Below the pieces are notes generated by a model. The model ran no database searches, was not told where the DNA came from, and was given only the letters and a program-made list of their open reading frames with translations. Shown piece after piece: positions 37,801 through 50,007 of a stretch of 64,000 bases of DNA. The DNA lies in assembly GCA_036971615.1 (NCBI GenBank), contig JAYKKR010000002.1, positions 2,232,001-2,296,000 of the forward strand, in the 5' to 3' direction. The position numbers and the translations under genes were made by a program. Within the stretch, counting starts at the first letter, position 1, and each line of letters begins with the position of its first letter. The DNA comes from Amyloporia xantha (Eukaryota; Basidiomycota; Agaricomycetes; Polyporales; Adustoporiaceae).

Positions 37801-38144
37801 GTGACCCTTTTCGGCTGACCATCAGATTTACGGTTTCTGGCAGATGGAGTGGAACGCGTGCGTGTATGGGCGGAGGCTGCTAGCCTGCGGATGCGAGGTT
37901 GTTGAGCGGATTGTGCGGCGGAGTCAACGGACTTCTTGGGCGAGTTCCGATACTTCCCCTTGCCTCCGTAAGTGAATTTGACTGGACTCCGGGTCTTTTC
38001 TGGCTCTCCAAATGTCCGCCCTCTGTCGTCTCGGTCGGACGCTACCGGAGAGCTTTGCAACTGCTCCGCCGACAACTGTGATGCCTTCCTAGCAGCGGCG
38101 CGTCGGGGAATCAGTCTCCCGGCGAGGTCTCCCTCATCTGACAT
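34885..38144 (-). CDS. Predicted chromatin protein with two PWWP/Tudor-like modules
   Basis: Exons: 38144-37128, 37073-36411, 36354-35863, 35789-35730, 35675-35607, 35554-35222, 35160-34885; 969 aa. The first 300 residues are basic, Ser/Arg-rich and disordered. Module A (about 303-360) reads GMHVWVRLDECG, an acidic insert, then TFWWPAKVV, matching the xVWxx...WWPAxV pattern of PWWP domains. Module B (about 494-560) reads LPGELVLAKEKKTRTQYWPA, then LLRYLKP, YEVEFFDGE and QLEPNLFYT, a second PWWP/Tudor-like barrel. The C-terminal 400 residues include a helical segment (REVEELLDLVMRWARRREKR) and a final region starting ILLNEAVLQLLLWR. Histone-tail or DNA binding is inferred from fold pattern only. 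I cannot name an orthologue. Confidence 0.75.
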
Positions 38145-38846
38145 ATTTCCTTCCGGAGAGCTGGAAAGCTAATGGGGAACTTCCCCCGACCAGACCCACG
38201 TATGATTCGATAGCCGATCAGGGAGAGAGACACCTCGGAGAGCTACTTGATGGTTGAAATGGGGGATTCAAGAACAGACCGAGACACCTTGGTAGGAATG
38301 GCGATAGCGAGCCCAAGGCAGCTTGTCCAGTGACACGGGATAGCGGTGGCGGAATAGGCCAGGCGTCGCGTTATCCTGAGACGCGTGTCGTCACACATGT
38401 CACGCTAATCACATCACACTCTGTGGCGCCCAGATCGTTCGTCGATCGAGTCGCCTCGGTCAATGTAAATCACTCAGCCCTCTAATTCTCGCTTCGCCCG
38501 CAATCATCAGAAGTGAATTATTCACACAATGTTCAAACATAAGGACTATTTTCACAGTTCCGGAGCAGATCTCCGCGCCCTCAATTCATCCAATGCTATC
38601 CAATTTTTCGAGATACCCGCGACTTCTGGCAGCAACCCAGGTTTGAGCAGTGCAAAAGATCTCACCCACACAGAGATTCGGCTTACATATCTACGACCTG
38701 TGTCATACATACAAGGCTAACGCGATAGAATTGGTGCTTCACCGCTGCACATAAGATACCATAGTATAACCCAAGCACAAGAACCCCAAAAAATGTGAAC
38801 CGAGTACGAAAATAATGTCCCATTGATAGACCGTCATCTTTCGCCT
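38145..38846. other. Intergenic: upstream of the PWWP-like gene, downstream of the secreted protein
   Basis: About 0.7 kb; no gene is seen. A 63-aa frame at 38529-38720 has no supporting features. Confidence 0.4.
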
Positions 38847-39634
38847 TCAGCCAAGGATCATATATGCAGCCACAGACCCTGCAATCGCAAATCCAAGAGA
38901 AGGCAGAGACTTCAAGCTCATCGCCCCGTTGGCCTTCGTCGACGAGGATCCCGCAGTCGACGAAGGGACCGAGGAGCCAGTGCCGGCTGACGAAGGGTTC
39001 GCACCGCCTGCCGATGAACCCGGCGACGGTGTAGCCGAAGGAGAGCCAAGCGAGTTCGACCCAGGAGAAGGTGTGACCGTCGCAGAGCCGCCCTGGACTT
39101 CGAATCCTACGGCGGTCTCGGTCACTACTTCAGTCGAAGTGTAACCGGGGACACCCGAGACGGGCGAGACTGCCGCGATATCTGTGCAGACAGCGACACC
39201 ATCAGCGATAGCGCAGTTCTCGTAGAGTGCCATTCCGTAGACAGGGTCGATATAGGTGAGCGCAGCTGCAGAAGGTCCGAGGATGAGTGTAGCTGCAGAA
39301 GAGAATAATAGTGGTTAGTCGGGCGATCGAAACGAATACTGGAAAATAAGCCTACCTGGTCCGAAAAATCCACTGTCATCCAGGGTACCACTAGAGACTC
39401 CTGGAGCAATGAGCCATGTCGTTTCGCCGTCAGATCCAACGCCAAGTTCATCGGCCGTCACAGGCTGAGGATCAAATCCTGGAATATACAGAGAGGTAAT
39501 AGCAACAGCATCTACGACAAGACACGCGAAGTCAATTCTCTGGTTCTCTGACATTAATAGGGGTACTTACAGTGAGCGCAGAGAACAGAAGAAATGAAGA
39601 TCTTCGTAGTTCTCCTCAGGTTGATGGCGCTCAT
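38847..39634 (-). CDS. Small secreted, probably GPI-anchored protein
   Basis: Exons: 39634-39571, 39511-39356, 39292-38847; 221 aa. The N-terminus (MSAINLRRTTKIFISSVLCA) is a signal peptide. A mature domain of about 100 residues has aromatic and Gly-rich strands (ITSLYIPGFDPQPV, TTWLIAPGVSSGTL, TLILGPSAA) and two Cys (YENCAIADGVAVC). Then come 70 residues rich in Ser, Thr, Pro and Gly, and a hydrophobic end (SLGFAIAGSVAAYMILG), the plan of a GPI-anchored cell-wall protein. Comparable small secreted proteins are common in Agaricomycetes, but their functions are mostly unknown. A TATA box lies 113-121 bp upstream. Confidence 0.8.
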
Positions 39635-40424
39635 GATTTTTAACGAGTGGATCTCTGAACGAATGGAATGCAGTGGAAAAAGACGCAACGGAAGCCACAG
39701 AGAGAGAAACGCAGGGCGGGGGGATTTCCTCGACCGATGAGCACCGCTTTATATATTTTAATCGGTGCCTAGACTCATGATGCCAGCCATCAATCACCAA
39801 GCCATAGGGACGGCCCCGGTCTCAGTCTGACAGCTCGGTACATTCCTGAGTCACTTTCGACAAAGGCGGATGCTACGAATTGGGAAGATAAACGCCTAGA
39901 AAGAGCGCAGATGCCCCTATGTTGTATGCTGATGCACTGAAGGATGAAGATCCTGACACCAACACCGACGGGAAACGATTCATGTTACCTGGTACGTACG
40001 TAAAAGAGGATGACTGGAGTTACCAATCAATAATAGGAGGAGACTTGGCTTTGTCTGACGCCAATTCCGTGATGAAGCGCACAAGCGATCCAAACGATCG
40101 TCGTCCCATGCGTGACACAAATCATCCACTTGGCGCGGTCACACAAACCCGCCCGTTATTTAACCACTTACAAAATAATGTCGATAACCATGGTTTACGA
40201 CTTCCTCCGTCAAACCTGTATGCAACACACCAGCTGGATGCTGAACTATAAAGTGATACATTGTATAGCTACCAGGATATAAACGACACCGATACTAAAG
40301 ACCTACAGTATACACCCCAATATAAGAACTACGAAAAAAAGACTAGATGAGTAAAATGGCTCGAGAATATACGCGACATCGAGTCCAATGGAGAATATAA
40401 ACAGTGGAAAGCTGGCAAACAGGA
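39635..40424. other. Upstream region of the secreted protein and 3' region of the Zn2Cys6 gene
   Basis: About 0.8 kb. It contains the TATA box at 39747-39755. A 110-aa plus-strand frame (39919-40251) has no domain and is probably chance. Confidence 0.4.
39747..39755 (-). promoter_or_regulatory. TATA box of the small secreted protein gene
   Basis: TATATAAAG read on the minus strand, 113-121 bp upstream of the ATG at 39634. Confidence 0.5.
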
Positions 40425-43400
40425 TCATGAATTAAGCGTATGTGGTCGCTGCTGTGACATGTTGAAGCTGTTGTCGCCCTTCTCCTGCATATATTCTCTC
40501 GGCCGGTTCTCGCCGTTCCGAGTGGGAGTTCCCGACATTGAAGGCAGGGGCGAACCCCACATGTGCGGCGTAATCAGTCCACTACCGCCGGCACCATACA
40601 CAAAGCCATTACTGAGAGTCTCCAACGTGTTCGAAGAACCTATCACAGATGGTACATATGAGCAAGTGCTCCTACGCCGTCTAACGATGGGGATACTGAC
40701 CAGGAACGAGAACATTGTCCCAGAAATCAGCACTGAGTATGTTGTCCATGGAGAACGTGCTCATGTCCACGTTGGTCGGATTTGGCGCCATGGTGGGCGG
40801 GAAGGTCGAGATGTCTGCAACGGGGCCCATCTCGCTATTGGAGAAGAAACCGGGGAATGGGTCAGGTACGGAGGGGGATGTGGATGAGGACGCAGTGGGC
40901 GTGTGGCCATTCGTCTGCGTTATGTGATTTCCTGGTGACGAAGCTTCGTTCTCTTTGTGGCTCGCGGATGCGGATGCAGAAACTTCATGAGCATCAGGTT
41001 CCGAGGCACTGGCAGCAGCGGCTGTAGCGGCAGGATCCGTTCTCGCAGATATGAGTGCACGTAAGAAACAGCTGTAAAGCGCAGGGGTGTGTAGAGGGCC
41101 AACAGCGACGCTCTCAAAGACGCCTGCTACTTCTTTGACTAGTGCAATCGTCTTGTGCTCATGCTCAAAAAATGCTCTGAACTCGGGTCGCAAGAGCTTC
41201 GAGAACAGTCAATATCAAACGGGGAGGAAGGACGTATAGATTTCTCACCTTTAGCAAGCTGAGCACCGCATAGGAACCCTGCACGAATAGAGAATCCGGG
41301 GCGTATTTCAAATATCCCAACGGTCCGAATTCATCTCGGATGATCGTGACGCACTTAACAGCAGACGTATGGCAACGGGTAAAGAAATGACCGATGTCCA
41401 CTGGAGATCGTTGCAATGCGTTCTGCAGCCCGAAAGAGTTGATGGTGAGCATTGCATAATGGAAGTAGAATTCGCAGGTCAGTGTCGAGTATTTCCGTGC
41501 GAACTCCGTGTTTGCGGCTATGGCATTGAGTCGGTCAGACAAAGCACGATCAGTCCATTCCTGAGCAAAAATTTTACCATGTTGTATTTGCTGGATCTTC
41601 GTCCATTCGTGCTGCCATGCGAGAAGCTGCGTCTCCATCGTCTTGATAACGAGGAGGTAATCACAGTCTTCTTGCAATCCCGAAGAGGTGCTACTGCCTG
41701 AGTAGAGTAGGTCAAGACTACGCGTCAAAATACGCTGCAAGTCCTGTAACGGAGATGAACTGAGAGAAGAAGGCACACGTAGACAAAATACATACGACAT
41801 ATCCAGCTGTGTGAGCATCCGCTGGCATTGCGACCGGAGACCGCGACCAGGACGCCGCATTACGGACGATATAACTACACCGAGAAAATGTCATTACATC
41901 TGGTGCACGATAGTCCCGCTAAAAGAACGCACTCCTCCTTTATAGTGTAGGGCTTGCCCATCTGGGCGCTGAAGCTACGGTCTAGAATGAAGCAAAGAAT
42001 CCAAGTGCGTTCCCGGTTATGGAGCTCTCGATCCCGAGCGCGACCTTCTTCCGAATCGTCACGCGAAACCTCCGTCTGTCGATGCATGTTTAAATCGATT
42101 GCCATCCTGACAAGCATAATGAGTATATGAGCCACACATGGGGAAGCGTAGAGTCGTGACGACATACCGGATGCCCATCCCGAGAAGCATCCACGTCCTA
42201 TCCTGTTCATAGCGCTCCACGGGACCGCAACCCCAAAGCGTATTGAGTAAGTAAGCTTGAACGATCTCGACAGATTTATATCCCTTCGCCGGGACGTTGA
42301 ACGCGAGCTTCTTAGCCACCTCAGTGAGTCTGGGATAGAGCTCAGCACGGGCGTCGTAAAACCTCGCGGCAATCGCACAAACTGGCATCGGGAAATCCAT
42401 CAAGACTGAACAATGAATAGCAGAAGAAACGCTCACTGGTCGTGAGCAAGAATGGCGAACGCGAGCAGACCAGAGCGGCAGTGTGATAATCGGGATCGAG
42501 CAGCGCACAATGTACCTAAGGACATGCGTCAGCGAAGCTATCTTCCACAACGACTGATTGGCTTACATTCATGTGATCAAAATATCTATCAAGACGTTCA
42601 TGATGAGGAAAACGAATAGGAGGACGAGAAGGTGATCGACCCACATTTTAAATAACGCTATGACTTCATCTGTACTGACAAAACTCAACATCTCAGGCTG
42701 GATCTGGCGCTCAATATACAGCCGTCGTAGTGGCAAGATACTCATAGGGCCTGTAATGTAATGTCAGCCTGCGCATACCATCACGAGTGATATGTCTATT
42801 TACCGGGCTTAAAGTAAAGGTCGCTAGCCACACCCATCCTTGACGGTTCCGACGTTCGGGTCAACATAGCTGTCGAGGCTAGATCTGATTTAGATCCGGC
42901 TTGCGCCCTCCGATTTGCAAGACTGGCTTCCGCCAACAATCCTAAGGGATTGAGGGAATCGCCTGGTAAAGATGGGAGTTTCGGTGAAGTTGGCGGGCGT
43001 TCTGAATGGCGTCGTTGGAGCGGTGCTGGTGATCGCGGTGGGGATGCAAGAAGAGGGTGTGTCTCCCCGGATGGCGGCGGCTGTCCAGCAGGTGAGGGAG
43101 AGCGTGAAGGTCCATCGGACGGCGGGGCCCCTAGTGAACGGAATATAGTATCCAGTGTGCGTTCCATCTTCCGGAGTGAACGCGTCAGGATCTCGTGTTT
43201 TCTATGATTCGCCTTATTTATTGAGCCATGAAGGGAAAAAACCGGGAATGCTTACTTTGTGGAGCGTTTTCCACGATTAGACTCTTCGAAGATACACTCG
43301 TGGTTCCCTGCCTGACATCGCTTACAGGGCGGCCCATTCTCAGCGCCTACACACTTCATTTTGAGACGTCGACAGACGGTGCATGCTCTGCGGAATTGGT

Positions 43401-43900
43401 CAAGAAAAATGACATAGATTATGGTTAAGAAGAACATACCGTGATCCACGCGTAGGTTTGGCCTTGGTAGGCTCGTCGCCCTTGTCAGCTTCCGCATCAT
43501 CGTCTCCATCGTCGTCCTTCCGAGACTTTTTTCGACTATCGCTGGACTGACCACGAGGAGAAGCAGGACGCTTGCCATTCGTGTTCGTAGTTGATGGCCC
43601 GGAATAGTCGTTTGGAGGTGTAGGCATCGCTTCTGAGCCTCGAGAGGAGGGTGAGGAGAGGTTAACAGACGCCGATGGCTGTTGTGCAGGTAGGTGCTGG
43701 GCTTGTGGATACGAGTAGTAGTGGGATGGATAGATCGAAAGAGCGGGGTCAACGGGAATAGAGGACGAAGATGAGGAGGATGCCATTGGCTGATTCATCT
43801 GCGAGTCGTGGGGGTGAGAGACGCCGATTGAGTTTGATGAATAGGAGGATTGGGTGGGCGGAACGTAATATCCAGGGTAATTAGAGGATGACCCGGACAT
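40425..43900 (-). CDS. Zn2Cys6 transcription factor with fungal-specific regulatory middle domain
   Basis: Twelve exons: 43900-43440, 43387-43256, 43201-42804, 42750-42645, 42585-42567, 42515-42437, 42381-42168, 42106-41933, 41874-41796, 41743-41249, 41196-40701, 40639-40425; 955 aa. A Ser/Tyr/Pro-rich N-terminus is followed by a basic block and the zinc cluster from about residue 155 (ACTVCRRLKMKC, GPPCKRCQ, HEC; spacing 2-6-8-2-6). A linker helix follows (HEILTRSLRKMERTLDTIF). The fungal_trans domain is recognised by FDHMNVHCALLDPDYHTAAL, SPFLLTTICAIAARFYDAR and RTWMLLGMGIRMAIDLNMHR. The C-terminus is Ala/Ser-rich with a likely activation region. Exon 5 is only 19 nt. An upstream in-frame ATG at 43984 is possible; 43900 is preferred because the upstream residues look like leader. 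Targets are unknown. Confidence 0.92.
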
Positions 43901-44788
43901 ATCGGACGAGGTGGACGGACTGCGCGTGGAACGACGCGAGAGACACGGTAATGCACCGAGTGAGCTTGGGATTTGCACGTACAAAGGGGAGGGACCAGGC
44001 GAGCAGAGAGGGCCTGCTTCCCACCCGATGACCGAGAGGGAGTCAAAGGACTATACCAGCACGTCGTTTTGCCAGCGATGACGGACTGTGGGTGAAGTCA
44101 AGAGAATGTGTGGAGAGGATCTAGCTTGGCCTCAAGGGCCCTCGCGATCACGAGAAAACAGTTTTCGGCCGAGGCACTGTTAGGCTTGACAGGCTTGACT
44201 CACGACGCGGCAAATAATGCTGGCAGAAAGCCTGGAAAGAAAAAGAGACGATGTCGCCTGGATACAGGTCGCAGAGTTGAGAGGGGCTGGAGGCTGAGAG
44301 GAATAATTTAAAGAGAGTCGCAGTGTCTCGAGCTTAAAGTCCTGTGATCCATCCCGAAATAGCAGCCGCTGCCAGAATTCGCGCCCACAGGCATACACCC
44401 GCGCTTTCCTCACCCCGTCCCACGTGGCTGTGCTCTATCCACTGATCGACCCTGCAGCGGTGCGCACAGCGTCTTGACTCTGGAGCTTGAGAGCTCGGAC
44501 GTGGTCGAGCACCGAGCACAATTTTCTATTCACAGCATTGACCGTTAATCCTTAAGAAAATCCCGGCGTACAATGTTGTCAATCTTGCTACAACGACATC
44601 ACCGACGAATATTTTCACGCGGACCGTCAAGCTATAACGACACCTCTCCCAGGAATGTAGACAGATGTAATTTCCAGAACGAGATGATGTATCAAACATA
44701 AATCGTACATATGCACAATATCACAGCCGGACGGTGCATAACTAATCGAGTCCTCTTTTGAGCACAATAGGTCAAAACGCTTGGCAGC
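43901..44788. other. Upstream region of the large Zn2Cys6 gene and 3' region of the TM-protein gene
   Basis: About 0.9 kb with no supported gene; the first 150 bp are likely 5' UTR. Confidence 0.4.
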
Positions 44789-45694
44789 TTATGCCCCCTG
44801 AAATGATTTTCGTGCGGAAGCAGTCCATATTGCAATAGCAATGAACGTGGTCGACGTGACTGCCATCGATGTGACCACAATCGACAGGCCCACCTTCGCA
44901 AGAACACTCTCGCCATGCAGGACGGCGGCATACATACTTATCATGCCCGTGACCGTCCCGGCAGAAATGAAGAGATTGGGCATCATGAACAACACGAGAC
45001 ATGACATCCCCCTGATAGGTTTGCGTAATATATCCTGAATGTAAGGTAGCTTAAACAGATAAGAAAAACAAGTACATGGAACATTACTTACACGCATGAA
45101 ATCTGCCTGAACATGCACACCCGCGAACAGAATGAATGTCCCTGAGTAGACGGACAGGAAGGCAAGCAGAAACGTTGCTCCCATGCAAGAATAGGGCAAC
45201 GTTAACGTCCAATCCGCTATCGAAGTCGTAGGTTTAGTCGTCAAAAAGGCTGCCGTCACACTGTATTCTGTCAGCGTGGCGATCTTTTTGATGCGTTGGT
45301 CACTTACACCAGGAGAAGAGAGGAGACTACATTGAGATTCGCTGTGCGCAAGAACAGGTCTTTCTTGAACCTCCTCCACTCTTCTCCACCGCCTTCAGCT
45401 ACAATCTCTTGCAGCCTCTCCAGAGACGGGATGCCAAGGAAAGCATGAGCAGCACTGCAGAACACAGGACCAGATGTCGAGTTACACTCCCGATCGTCGT
45501 GAATGAATGACTCACCATTCTCTATCCACTGGCTTACGAGTATCTTGAGATGCGTAAGTACTGCGAGCACAACATTGTTCCGGGATAGAGTGTCCATGGT
45601 AAATGATGATTTTCAACAAGACGACTGCACTGGAAGGATTATCCGCAAGCTGCCAGAGACCTGTGTATAACCTGTGTATATATACAAGTTCCAT
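44789..45694 (-). CDS. Multi-pass membrane protein of unknown function
   Basis: Exons: 45694-45516, 45454-45308, 45260-45092, 45034-44789; 246 aa. A soluble region (CAAHAFLGIPSLERLQEIVA, then GGGEEWRRFKKDLFLRTANL) precedes about four hydrophobic segments: VVSSLLLVVTAAFLTT; SCMGATFLLAFLSVYSGTF; CLVLFMMPNLFISAGTV; and a C-terminal one with SIVVTSMAVTSTTFIAIAIW. The ERLQ...EEWRRF..D.FLRTANLNVVSSLLL pattern resembles a basidiomycete-restricted family of uncharacterised membrane proteins, which is a memory-based impression. The start is uncertain: exon 1 must be read in the frame that reaches the donor in phase 2, and the first ATG of that frame is 45694, but an upstream exon is possible. Confidence 0.7.
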
Positions 45695-47199
45695 GATAGC
45701 CCGATGGCTGTGCGCAGTGGTACTCTGTCATGCGTCCTTTACGAGGTGGTCAAACCATATCATATGCATACTTATCTGGTGGTTTCCATGCCTTGTCATT
45801 TATCATGTCGGCGCCTCTCATCTGTCGTAGCCAACATCCGTGGTGTTGTGACCATGCAAGCCCTGCAAGCGCATGCCCGATTGAATTGTTCCGTGCGAGA
45901 AAGTGGGGAAGTAAGGAAGCGAAGCAAAGGGGCAGTCGGGCAGGCACTTTGAGCAAGGGACCCTTGCAAGAATAAAGTCCTGGAAAGAGAGAGAGAACAC
46001 TCACAGGCTGGCAACCTGAAGGGAAGTGGAAAACAAACAGAAACGAATGCACTGAGCGAAGCTTGTCATCAGTATTACCATGGCCATGGCCACACTCTAT
46101 ACGTCCGCTTCTGTATAAGCAGACGACAACAAATGTGCCTACCGATGAAGTGGAAGGATAATATGAACGACACGAGGTTTCTCGTTTGCTTTCACATGTC
46201 AGGACAATGAGGTGTGTATAGCAGACAGATCGATGAGAACCCTTGTAGAAGCTACTTGCATGCATAAGATAGCCTTGAATGTCTAGGCGAAAAGAGCATG
46301 CACATAGAGCAGGCAGACAGAAAGATAAGGGGGAAGTTCGCTCTCATAGAGAAATAAAATCATGAAAGTGACCGAATTTCGGAGGAAGTCGTAGGCTGAA
46401 TCATCAAAAGAATGCTGCACCGCTCACGCTGAAAAGGAGTCACCACCGAGATAAACTCTTTTGGACCTTATTCTGCATATCGTTTTGTTCTATCCTCGTG
46501 CAAAGTTATCCGAAGACAGAGTATCAAGAAGAGTGGTGAAGTAGCAAGAAAAAAGGTACGCCGTCCAGGGTCCAACATGTCATGAAGCAACGACTCACCG
46601 ATCCATACCGTTCGCCGTAGAAATTGCAATATATTTAATCACTGCAATGTCATCTTCCGAAATGCGAGACATCTGGGGACAGTATACGCGTGATGCAGAT
46701 GGCCTGCGTACCGAGACAATCGAACTTGCCGCGCATCTGGTACAACTTTGACTTGCATGTAATATTTGACACCGCTTACCTGTCACTATGAGCGTCACAG
46801 TAGCGACTGGCCTTTTTGTATGGCAGGCCGTTGTAATATTATTTGAAAACATCCGACTTGTTCCGTTTCAGAAAGTGAGATGTTCCAATGATTGAACCGA
46901 GCAGTTTCGAGCAGGGAGAGAGGTAGTTTGAGTGTAAGGCAGTTGATGTATGGGAAAAATATATACACGTAGACACACGTAGACGGGCGGAAAAGATGAA
47001 CGACGTGGAAGACAAACAGACACGAGTGCATTGAAGGATGGAAAAGGAACGACCAGCTCAGGTGGCCGGGAAATTCAGAGTCCGCCTCGGCGAGGGAGAG
47101 GCGCTCGTCGCGCCTGGCTTGACGCGATCCAACGACCACCCATCCATCCACCGACGGCCCAGGCAGCGCAGGCGCACTTTTTCTCTTTCTTATACCACC
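45695..47199. other. Divergent intergenic region, TM protein and Cdc4
   Basis: 1.5 kb. Several overlapping frames of 60-90 codons occur (for example 45674-46265 and 46595-46852), none with a domain, splice support or start context. It may hold promoters and long leaders for both genes. Confidence 0.4.
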
Positions 47200-50007
47200 A
47201 TGTCCTCCCACCGGCCCTTCATCCAGCTTGCCCCTTCTGTAAATACCACCACGTATGTTCTGCGTATGCCGTGTCTTCGGAATAGTCTGACTCCTCTTGC
47301 ACAGCGTTGTGACGACGACTACCACGACCACCACATACGCGCCTATCCCTCTGCCCCCGCTTCCGACGCCCCAATCTCCCAAGGATCCCAAGGTATACCC
47401 TCTCCTCAATGCACATCTCCCGCGATCTTTGAGTCGCTTCTCCCTCGCCTTCCCGGGCGGTGCACGGGCCATATTTCGCGATGGGGAATCCGGTGAGGAG
47501 GAGATGCCTGAGGAGGATGAAGTGATCGAGGGAGCTGGATGGAAGATGCTCAGACGGGACGAGAGTGATGTACAGAAGGAGTTGGGACTCTCAGAGGCAA
47601 TCGAACGATACGGCAGGAAGAGGTCTTACAGCAACGAGAGCATGATGGAGGGCATCGAGGCCATCCCCGGACTCGTGACAAACACCCCCCCACGCAAGAG
47701 GGCGAAGCCTGCTCCTCTATCTCAGGTACCCCCGATCAATACTGCTGCCCCTCCGTCGCCTCTGCCGTCTCCTCATGGTTCTCCCTCCCCAGAGAGCATC
47801 TGGCCATCTGCTCCCCCAAGCGGGCACTCTTCCCCACAACCGCCGCAGGCGCCCATACAATCTGACGCGTCCATCACCACTCTTCTGTCCTTGCCGGCTT
47901 TACTCTCTCACTATTCCAGTCTCCCGCCACAACTGCAATCGCATGTGCTCCTCACATTCCTTCGACATTCACCTCTGTCTGTACTGCGGACTCTACATTC
48001 TATCTTGACGCCCACATTGGCGCGAGATTTCCTCACACTGCTTCCCCCGGAACTCGTGTCGCATGTTCTTAGTTACCTCACCTTTTCAGACCTTGCTCGT
48101 GCCTCGCGAGTATCCAAGTCGTGGCGTGCAATCATTGACTCGGATCCCGTGTTATGGCGCGACCTGCTGAAGAGTACAAAGATCTGGTTCGGGCGCGGTT
48201 CTGAGGCAGCATTTTCAGACGCAATCTATGCACGTCGTCGGCGGCAGGGGTTACCCCGACCCGGCGAACTGCCCCTTCCGCATCCATACAAGCTTTTATT
48301 CAAGTCACGGCATCTCACGCGCACCCGGTGGGTACAGAACCAGAACCCAAAGCGCATCACGTTCCCTGCGCACGGCCGCTCGGTGGTGACTTGTCTCATA
48401 TTCTCACATGGTCGCATAATCTCTGCGTCTGACGATCACTCAATACACGTCTACTCGCCGGTCACAGGCGAGCTACTACGTTCACTGGACGGTCACGAAG
48501 GCGGTGTTTGGGCGCTAGCAGCGACGAAGAACACGCTCGTGAGCGGGTCAACGGACCGCACAGTGCGCATATGGGACCTGTCTTCCGGACGGTGTACGCA
48601 TGTGTTCGGTGGACACACGAGCACAGTGCGTTGTTTGGCTATTGTCAAGCCCGAGTGGGTCGATGTCGAGAACGAGGGCGGGGTGATCACACGGGAGAAG
48701 TGGCCAAAGCGTCCTTTGATCGTGACGGGCAGTCGGGATCATTCGCTCCGAGTATGGACGCTTCCGAGGCCAGGTGACGATGAGTACAGATGCTATGGCG
48801 CCGATGACACAGAGGTTGATCCGTCCGAGGTACGTGTTCTATCTAATAATTCACTTGCGTTGTACTGATGGTAAATTGGATACAGGAGGATGTAGAGGAT
48901 AACCCATATCACAAACTACATCTTGAGGGCCACGACCACGCTGTTCGGGCATTGGCGGCGCGTGGCCGGACTTTAGTATCTGGCAGCTACGACTGTACTG
49001 TCCGGATATGGGACATCATCACCGGTAACTGCAAGTGGGTTCTGTCCGGTCATAGTCAGAAAGGTAAGTTATAACCACTAAAGCGCGCATACATTGCCTG
49101 ACGCCAACATTCAGTATATAGCGTCGTTCTCGACATTGAACGAAATCTTGCCTGCTCTGGGTCCATGGATGGCACTGTCCGAGTGTGGAATCTGCAAAAC
49201 GGGGAGACCCAATACTCATTAAATGGGCACACGTCGCTGGTGGGCCTTCTGGGCTTGTCACCCTCCTATTTGGTCTCCGCCGCTGCCGACTCCACCTTGC
49301 GCGTCTGGGATCCTGATTCGGGTGAACATCACCACACCCTGGCTGCGCACAATGGCGCGATCACGTGCTTCCAGCATGACGAGTTCAAGGTACTCAGCGG
49401 GAGCGATGGCACGCTAAAGATGTGGGATATTCGTGACGGCTCACAGGTGCGTGACCTGCTCACGGGTATAGTGGGCGTGTGGCAGGTCGTCTTTGAGGGC
49501 CGTTGGTGTGTGGCGGCGAGCAACCGTATGGACTCGACTGTCCTGGACGTGTGGGACTTTGCAAACGAGGAAGGTGACGAAGAATGGATAGGCGAGCCTC
49601 CAGGTGGGCTGTATGATGAGGACAGCGACAACGAAGACGAAGACGAGATGGAGCAGGCGGAAGTTGATGCGATGGACCAAGATCTAGATGGCGCAATGCC
49701 CTCGGATATGGAAGACGCGGACATCGACGAGCACGATCTTCCGCCCCTAGACGAAGAAGAGGACCGGTTGGTCGATTGGACCCGCGAGTCAGACGTAGAG
49801 AGTGGAATTTCACGTGCCTCTGTCATGTCGGTCGCATCGCCATACGTGGGCAACCGAAATCGCAGTCGGTCTGTCGGGCTGGGGCCGGTGCCGCGGAGTG
49901 GAGGCTTGGCTGGACCGTCGACAACTACCCGCCTTCCACCTGCGAACGACGAGACCCCGACGAGACCTCGGATACGCAACGTAAACATGAGTCATCGGCG
50001 ACGATAA
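47200..50007 (+). CDS. CDC4: Cdc4/Fbw7-type F-box WD40 substrate receptor of SCF
   Basis: Recognises phosphodegrons and recruits substrates to the SCF ubiquitin ligase. Exons: 47200-47252, 47305-48829, 48886-49063, 49115-50007; 882 aa. The N-terminus is disordered with a Thr-8 run just after intron 1. The F-box lies at about 265-307 (LPPELVSHVLSYLTFSDLAR through DPVLWRDLL). WD40 blades follow from about 345, each with GH...WD features. The arginines that contact phosphodegrons in Fbw7 are all present (HTSTVRC, SRDHSLRVW, HDHAVRAL). The C-terminal 130 residues are acidic and then Ser/Arg-rich. A partial copy of this gene lies 2.8 kb downstream with the same intron positions. Confidence 0.95.

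Noticed and set aside
39919..40251. 110-aa plus-strand ORF between the secreted protein and the zinc-cluster gene.
   Set aside because: No recognisable motif; it lies within expected promoter and UTR sequence.
42406..42436. A 31-nt intron (donor 42436, acceptor TTGTTCAG) in the large Zn2Cys6 gene.
   Set aside because: It is too short for this genome's introns. The next acceptor gives 55 nt and the expected LLTTICAIAARFY.
45674..46852. Several overlapping ORFs of 60-170 codons between the TM-protein gene and Cdc4.
   Set aside because: They overlap on both strands, lack domains and plausible starts, and look like chance frames in a 1.5-kb intergenic region.
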